Assembly: GCA_017861475.1 (NCBI GenBank)
Contig: JAGFXV010000018.1
Coordinates: 1 to 15,594 of the forward strand
Length of the DNA: 15,594 nt
DNA from: Bacillota bacterium
Lineage (GTDB): Bacteria > Bacillota > Syntrophomonadia > Syntrophomonadales > Syntrophomonadaceae
Direction: 5' to 3'
A program made the translations under genes and the position numbers. The notes below the pieces were generated by a model. It saw only the letters and a program-made list of their open reading frames with translations, was not told the DNA's origin and did no database searches. How positions within the stretch are numbered: the first letter of the stretch is position 1; each line of letters starts with the position of its first letter. This document shows, in pieces, positions 12,688 to 15,594 of this stretch.

Positions 12688-13950
12688 ATGAAGGAAAGAG
12701 TTATTCTGCATTCAGATCTGAATAATTTTTATGCTTCGGTCGAATGTCTGCATCGTCCGGAAATACGCGACAAGCCGGTAGCGGTCTGTGGAGATCCGCT
12801 TTTAAGGCACGGGATCGTGCTGGCTAAAAACTATCCGGCCAAAGCCACCGGTATTCAGACCGGTGAAGCCATTTGGCAGGCGCAGCAAAAATGTCCGGGT
12901 TTGGTCGTGCTGCCGCCTAATTTTGGATTATATCTGCGCTTTGCCCGGTTGGCCCGGGAGATTTATGCCAGTTATACCGATCAGGTGGAGCCTTTCGGTT
13001 TGGATGAAGCCTGGCTGGATGTGACCGGCAGTTGCCATATGTGCGGAGACGGACGGGAGATCGCCAACCGGATCAGAGCGCGCATCAAGGAGGAACTGGG
13101 CGTAACTGCTTCCGTCGGGGTAAGCTACAACAAGATTTTTGCCAAGCTGGGCAGTGATATGAAAAAGCCGGACGCCACCACCGTCATCACCAGCGAAAGT
13201 TTCAGGTCAATGGTATGGCCGCTGCCGGCTGGTGACCTGCTTTATGTAGGGCGAGCCACCAAACGTAAACTGGCTGCCCGGGGCATCGTCAGCATCGGTG
13301 ATATTGCCGTTACCGATCCTGCCTGGCTGCGCTCTCTGCTGGGCAAGTGGGGAGAAGTGCTGTGGTCTTTTGCCAACGGGCTTGACGACTCGCCAGTCAT
13401 CCGCATGGGGGAAGAATCCCAGATCAAAAGCGTGGGCAACAGCATTACCACGCCCCGCGACTTGGAAACGGATGAGGATGTGGAGATGACTTTTTATGTG
13501 CTCAGTGAAAGCGTGGCCGAGCGTATGCGTGAACATGGCTTTAAATGCCGTACTGCCCAGATCTATATCCGCGACAAAAATCTTTGCAGCATCAGCGCCC
13601 AGGATAAATTTTTAAGGCCCACCCAGCTTTCATCCGATTTGGCTGAAAAGGCGATGAGTCTTTTTCGTGCCCATTACGTCTGGGAAAATCCCATTCGCAG
13701 TCTGGGGGTTAAAGGAACCGATCTGGTGGCGGCGGACAGCTGTGAACAGCTTTCTTTGTTCGAAGATGAAGAAAGACGCCGGAAACAGGAAAAAATTGAA
13801 GCCGCCGTCGATGGATTGCGTCACCGCTTCGGCCATTTCTCCATACAGCGGGCGCTTTTACTGCAGGATCAGAAATTGGGGGCAATCAATCCCAAAGAGG
13901 ATCATGTCATCCACCCGGTGGCATTTTTTAAGGAAGGCGGATTACCGTAA
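12688..13950 (+). CDS. Y-family translesion DNA polymerase (DinB/UvrX-like)
   Basis: With the start at 12688 this is a 420-residue lesion-bypass polymerase. Asp10 in HSDLNNFYASVE and Asp106-Glu107 in FGLDEAWLDVTG are the metal-binding residues. Tyr15 is at the steric-gate position. NYPAKATGIQTGE and ASVGVSYNKIFAKLGSDMKKP are the family fingers and palm motifs. The helix-hairpin-helix and little-finger domains follow. QLSLF (354-358) matches the sliding-clamp-binding motif. The frame is open from 12619, but the promoter and LexA box at 12623-12667 lie inside that extension. The ATG at 12688, with GGTGGA four bases upstream, gives the normal N-terminus. It heads a three-gene SOS operon with tight spacing. 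The DNMSFYASVE-type motif is closer to Bacillus UvrX/YqjW than to E. coli DinB. Confidence 0.95.
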   Translation: MKERVILHSDLNNFYASVECLHRPEIRDKPVAVCGDPLLRHGIVLAKNYPAKATGIQTGEAIWQAQQKCPGLVVLPPNFGLYLRFARLAREIYASYTDQVEPFGLDEAWLDVTGSCHMCGDGREIANRIRARIKEELGVTASVGVSYNKIFAKLGSDMKKPDATTVITSESFRSMVWPLPAGDLLYVGRATKRKLAARGIVSIGDIAVTDPAWLRSLLGKWGEVLWSFANGLDDSPVIRMGEESQIKSVGNSITTPRDLETDEDVEMTFYVLSESVAERMREHGFKCRTAQIYIRDKNLCSISAQDKFLRPTQLSSDLAEKAMSLFRAHYVWENPIRSLGVKGTDLVAADSCEQLSLFEDEERRRKQEKIEAAVDGLRHRFGHFSIQRALLLQDQKLGAINPKEDHVIHPVAFFKEGGLP

Positions 13951-13959
13951 AGGAGGTAA

Positions 13960-14232
13960 ATGACTATAATGGAGGAAAGACGTTACTGCAACCCGGATAA
14001 AGTGTATGTCAGCGTCAAAGCGTTATTTTATCCGGATGGCGGATTTAAACCAACTTCTTTGATATGGGATGACGGGTGCGAATATGCCATCGACAAAGTC
14101 ACCGACATTCGCCGGGCAGCCAGCCTGAAAGCCGGGGGCACAGGCATCCGTTACACCTGCAGGATTGGCAATAAAACCGTTTATCTGTTTCTGGAGGAAG
14201 ACCGCTGGTTTATGGAAAGAGGGAGGGGTTAG
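13960..14232 (+). CDS. Small conserved-looking protein in the SOS operon, function unknown
   Basis: This 90-residue protein lies nine bases after the polymerase stop and ends two bases before the SRAP start, so it is part of the operon. It has no domain I can name. The sequence looks like a compact beta-rich fold: VYVSVKALFYPDGGFKPTSL, then IWDDGCEYAIDKVTDIRRAA, then RYTCRIGNKTVYLFLEEDRW. No membrane segment or signal is present. AAGGAGGT (13950-13957) is only two bases before the ATG at 13960 and eleven before a second ATG at 13969, so either start may be used. I have the impression that similar small proteins accompany Y-family polymerases in other Clostridia, but could not check. A role in lesion bypass is inference from position and SOS control. 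Confidence 0.8.
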   Translation: MTIMEERRYCNPDKVYVSVKALFYPDGGFKPTSLIWDDGCEYAIDKVTDIRRAASLKAGGTGIRYTCRIGNKTVYLFLEEDRWFMERGRG

Positions 14233-14234
14233 CC

Positions 14235-14843
14235 ATCTGCGGCCGATATCTTATCTCTACCGAAGAGGAAATCATTGAAGTGCGTGAGATCATGCGGCAA
14301 ATCAATCAGCGTTACGCTGGCCGGCCTGAGTATGCCAGGATGAAAAGCGGAGAGATCTTTCCCACCGATGTGGTTCCGGTGCTTGCGCTGGAAGATCAGA
14401 CCGTGCGGACCAGTTTGTTCAGTTGGGGCTTTCCCCGCTGGCAGGGCAGCGGAGTGATCATCAACGCCCGCCGCGAAACGGTATTGGAGAAAAAAATATT
14501 TCGCCAGGCTTTTTTTGAGCGGCGCTGCATTATACCCTCCACAGGCTTTTTTGAATGGAAGAAAGGAACGGAACAAAAAGGAAAGGATAAGTACCTTTTG
14601 CGCCTGCCGAACACACCTATGCTTTTCATGGCTGGTATATATGCGAATTACCGGCGGGAAGGCATGGATCTTCCCGGCTTTGTGATTCTCACCACCGCGG
14701 CCAGCTCTTCCGTGCAGCCTATCCATGATCGTATGCCGGTCATACTGCAGCCTGACGAGCGAACCGATTGGCTGCAGTATGAGAGCTTTGCCCGCCGGGT
14801 CATTGAACGTGAAGGCCCTTCGCTGGAAGCCCGAAGAGTGTAA
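14235..14843 (+). CDS. SRAP (YedK/HMCES-type) abasic-site DNA-protein crosslink protein with ATC start
   Basis: SRAP proteins cap abasic sites in single-stranded DNA through a thiazolidine bond made by Cys2 after Met1 removal. Here CGRYLISTEEE begins at 14238, directly after an ATC codon at 14235. GGGAGGGG (14221-14228) lies six bases upstream. Starting there gives 202 residues with Cys2, Asn77 (INARRET), Glu107 (GFFEW) and His164 (IHDRMP). This matches Cys2, Asn75, Glu105 and His160 of E. coli YedK. No ATG, GTG or TTG exists at the right place; the first GTG (14280) would lose CGRY and the active Cys. Initiation at ATC is rare, and translational coupling to the preceding stop at 14230-14232 may help. 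An ATG-to-ATC mutation or sequencing error is the alternative. It ends the SOS operon. Confidence 0.88.
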   Translation: MCGRYLISTEEEIIEVREIMRQINQRYAGRPEYARMKSGEIFPTDVVPVLALEDQTVRTSLFSWGFPRWQGSGVIINARRETVLEKKIFRQAFFERRCIIPSTGFFEWKKGTEQKGKDKYLLRLPNTPMLFMAGIYANYRREGMDLPGFVILTTAASSSVQPIHDRMPVILQPDERTDWLQYESFARRVIEREGPSLEARRV

Positions 14844-14899
14844 ATTTCAAATGAATCAGGGTAACAGGCGGTATAATCTGCATTTATAAGTAAAATATT

Positions 14900-14925
14900 G
14901 AAAAATTATTTATTAGCGCCGAAAA
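14900..14925 (+). promoter_or_regulatory. Possible sigma-28 (SigD)-like promoter of the response regulator gene
   Basis: GAAA (14900-14903), 14 bases, GCCGAAAA (14918-14925) resembles the motility-sigma pattern TAAA-N15-GCCGATAA. The region is AT-rich and the match is imperfect. About 70 bases of GC-rich leader (14947-14990) follow before the start. Confidence 0.25.
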
Positions 14926-14996
14926 ATAAAGTACACTGATATTAGTTGAGTCGTGGAGACTTGCCGTGACCCGACAAAGGCGGAGGGGAAAAACAA

Positions 14997-15594
14997 ATGA
15001 AAGTGCTGATTGCCGATGATGACAAAATCTCTCGTTTATTGGTGAAAAAGTTGTTAACATCAATAGGTTATGAGGTTTTGGAAGCCGAAGATGGTGAACG
15101 TGCCTGGCAGATCTTGCAGGAAGAACCGATTCGTTTAATAGTGCTTGACTGGGTAATGCCCAAAATAGACGGAACAGAGCTGTGCAAGCGTCTGCGGGCA
15201 TCGAAAGGTGAAGAATATTATTATATCATTGTGCTGACTGGCCGAAACAGCAGCGAAGATATCATTGCAGGACTACAGGCTGGAGCCGATGATTACATCA
15301 CCAAACCATTCCTGCCGCAGGAATTTGAAATGCGCTTAAAAATAGCCAGACGGATACTGGTATTGAGGCAGTCTATGCAGGAGGATTTGGAGAATCAGCG
15401 TTATATAATCCAGCATGATATTTTGACCGGGATCTTGAATCAGGAGGAAATAATCAAGGTCCTGGAAAAAGAAATCAATCGTGCGCAACGTCAAAAAAGC
15501 AAACTATCTGTCATTATGGGAGACCTGGATAATTTCAAGCGAATAAATGATATGTATGGAAATGCTGCGGGGGATACGGTGCTGGCTGAAATAG
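14997..15594 (+). CDS. Response regulator with GGDEF domain, 3' end outside the window
   Basis: The gene runs off the window with 199 codons visible. Residues 1-120 are a receiver domain: acidic pocket ADDD (Asp7-9), phosphoacceptor Asp51 in LDWVMP, Thr81 in VLTGR and Lys103 in YITKPF. A helical linker (about 120-138) leads to a GGDEF domain beginning HDILTGILNQEEI, then SVIMGDLDNFKRINDMYGNA and AGDTVLAEI. The GG[D/E]EF active loop itself is beyond the edge, so cyclase activity cannot be judged. GGAGGGG (14982-14988) is eight bases before the ATG. It would make cyclic di-GMP in response to a histidine kinase not seen here. The HD-GYP domain 2.6 kb upstream is of the opposing activity. The usual LTGLxNR reads LTGILNQ. 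Confidence 0.93.
   Translation, partial: MKVLIADDDKISRLLVKKLLTSIGYEVLEAEDGERAWQILQEEPIRLIVLDWVMPKIDGTELCKRLRASKGEEYYYIIVLTGRNSSEDIIAGLQAGADDYITKPFLPQEFEMRLKIARRILVLRQSMQEDLENQRYIIQHDILTGILNQEEIIKVLEKEINRAQRQKSKLSVIMGDLDNFKRINDMYGNAAGDTVLAEI

Noticed and set aside
14280..14282. GTG as the SRAP start
   Set aside because: It would remove CGRY and the catalytic Cys2, and no ribosome site precedes it.
14950..14990. Cyclic di-GMP riboswitch
   Set aside because: The conserved bases of the GEMM-I aptamer are not present and the helices I can draw are short.

Overview
The window reads as a chromosomal segment of an anaerobic, low-to-mid GC Firmicute of the Clostridia, most like a butyrate or fatty-acid oxidising Syntrophomonas-type organism. 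This placement is inferred from strong AGGAGG ribosome sites, beta-oxidation enzymes with ferredoxin-type electron carriers, a YnzC/DUF896 protein, a DUF815 ATPase, a Gram-positive-type LexA box and many c-di-GMP-type signalling domains. No database search was possible. I saw no tRNA, rRNA, CRISPR array, insertion sequence or prophage.

Region 1 (1-6560) is an acyl-CoA metabolism block, all on the + strand: the end of a thiolase, a family III (CaiB/BaiF) CoA-transferase, then two transcription units. The first is an XRE regulator, an acyl-CoA dehydrogenase and a 58-residue 2[4Fe-4S] ferredoxin, closed by a hairpin terminator. The second is another acyl-CoA dehydrogenase and an acetyl-CoA hydrolase/transferase-family CoA-transferase, closed by a hairpin shared with the convergent gene. 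The same 16-bp near-palindrome lies between the -35 and -10 of both units. The simplest reading is a small local regulon in which the XRE protein controls its own operon and the next one.

Region 2 (6582-9162) holds an EFR1-type flavodoxin/ferredoxin protein on the - strand, a YnzC-family protein with an unusual His/Cys-rich tail, and a DUF815 P-loop ATPase. Region 3 (9163-12436) holds a Ku end-joining protein without LigD beside it, a solitary and divergent CydB without CydA, and an HD-GYP phosphodiesterase domain whose original N-terminus appears to have been lost by deletion.

Region 4 (12623-14843) is an SOS operon: an extended -10 promoter overlapped by a LexA box drives a Y-family polymerase with a clamp-binding motif, a small protein of unknown function, and a SRAP/YedK-type abasic-site protein. 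The only start that preserves the SRAP catalytic Cys2 is an ATC codon. The window ends inside a response regulator-GGDEF protein (14997 onward).

The observations most worth a second look are the ATC-started SRAP gene, the twin operators, the second acyl-CoA dehydrogenase with Val at the usual catalytic Glu position, the orphan CydB lacking conserved Asp residues, the His-rich YnzC protein and the deleted HD-GYP sensor.
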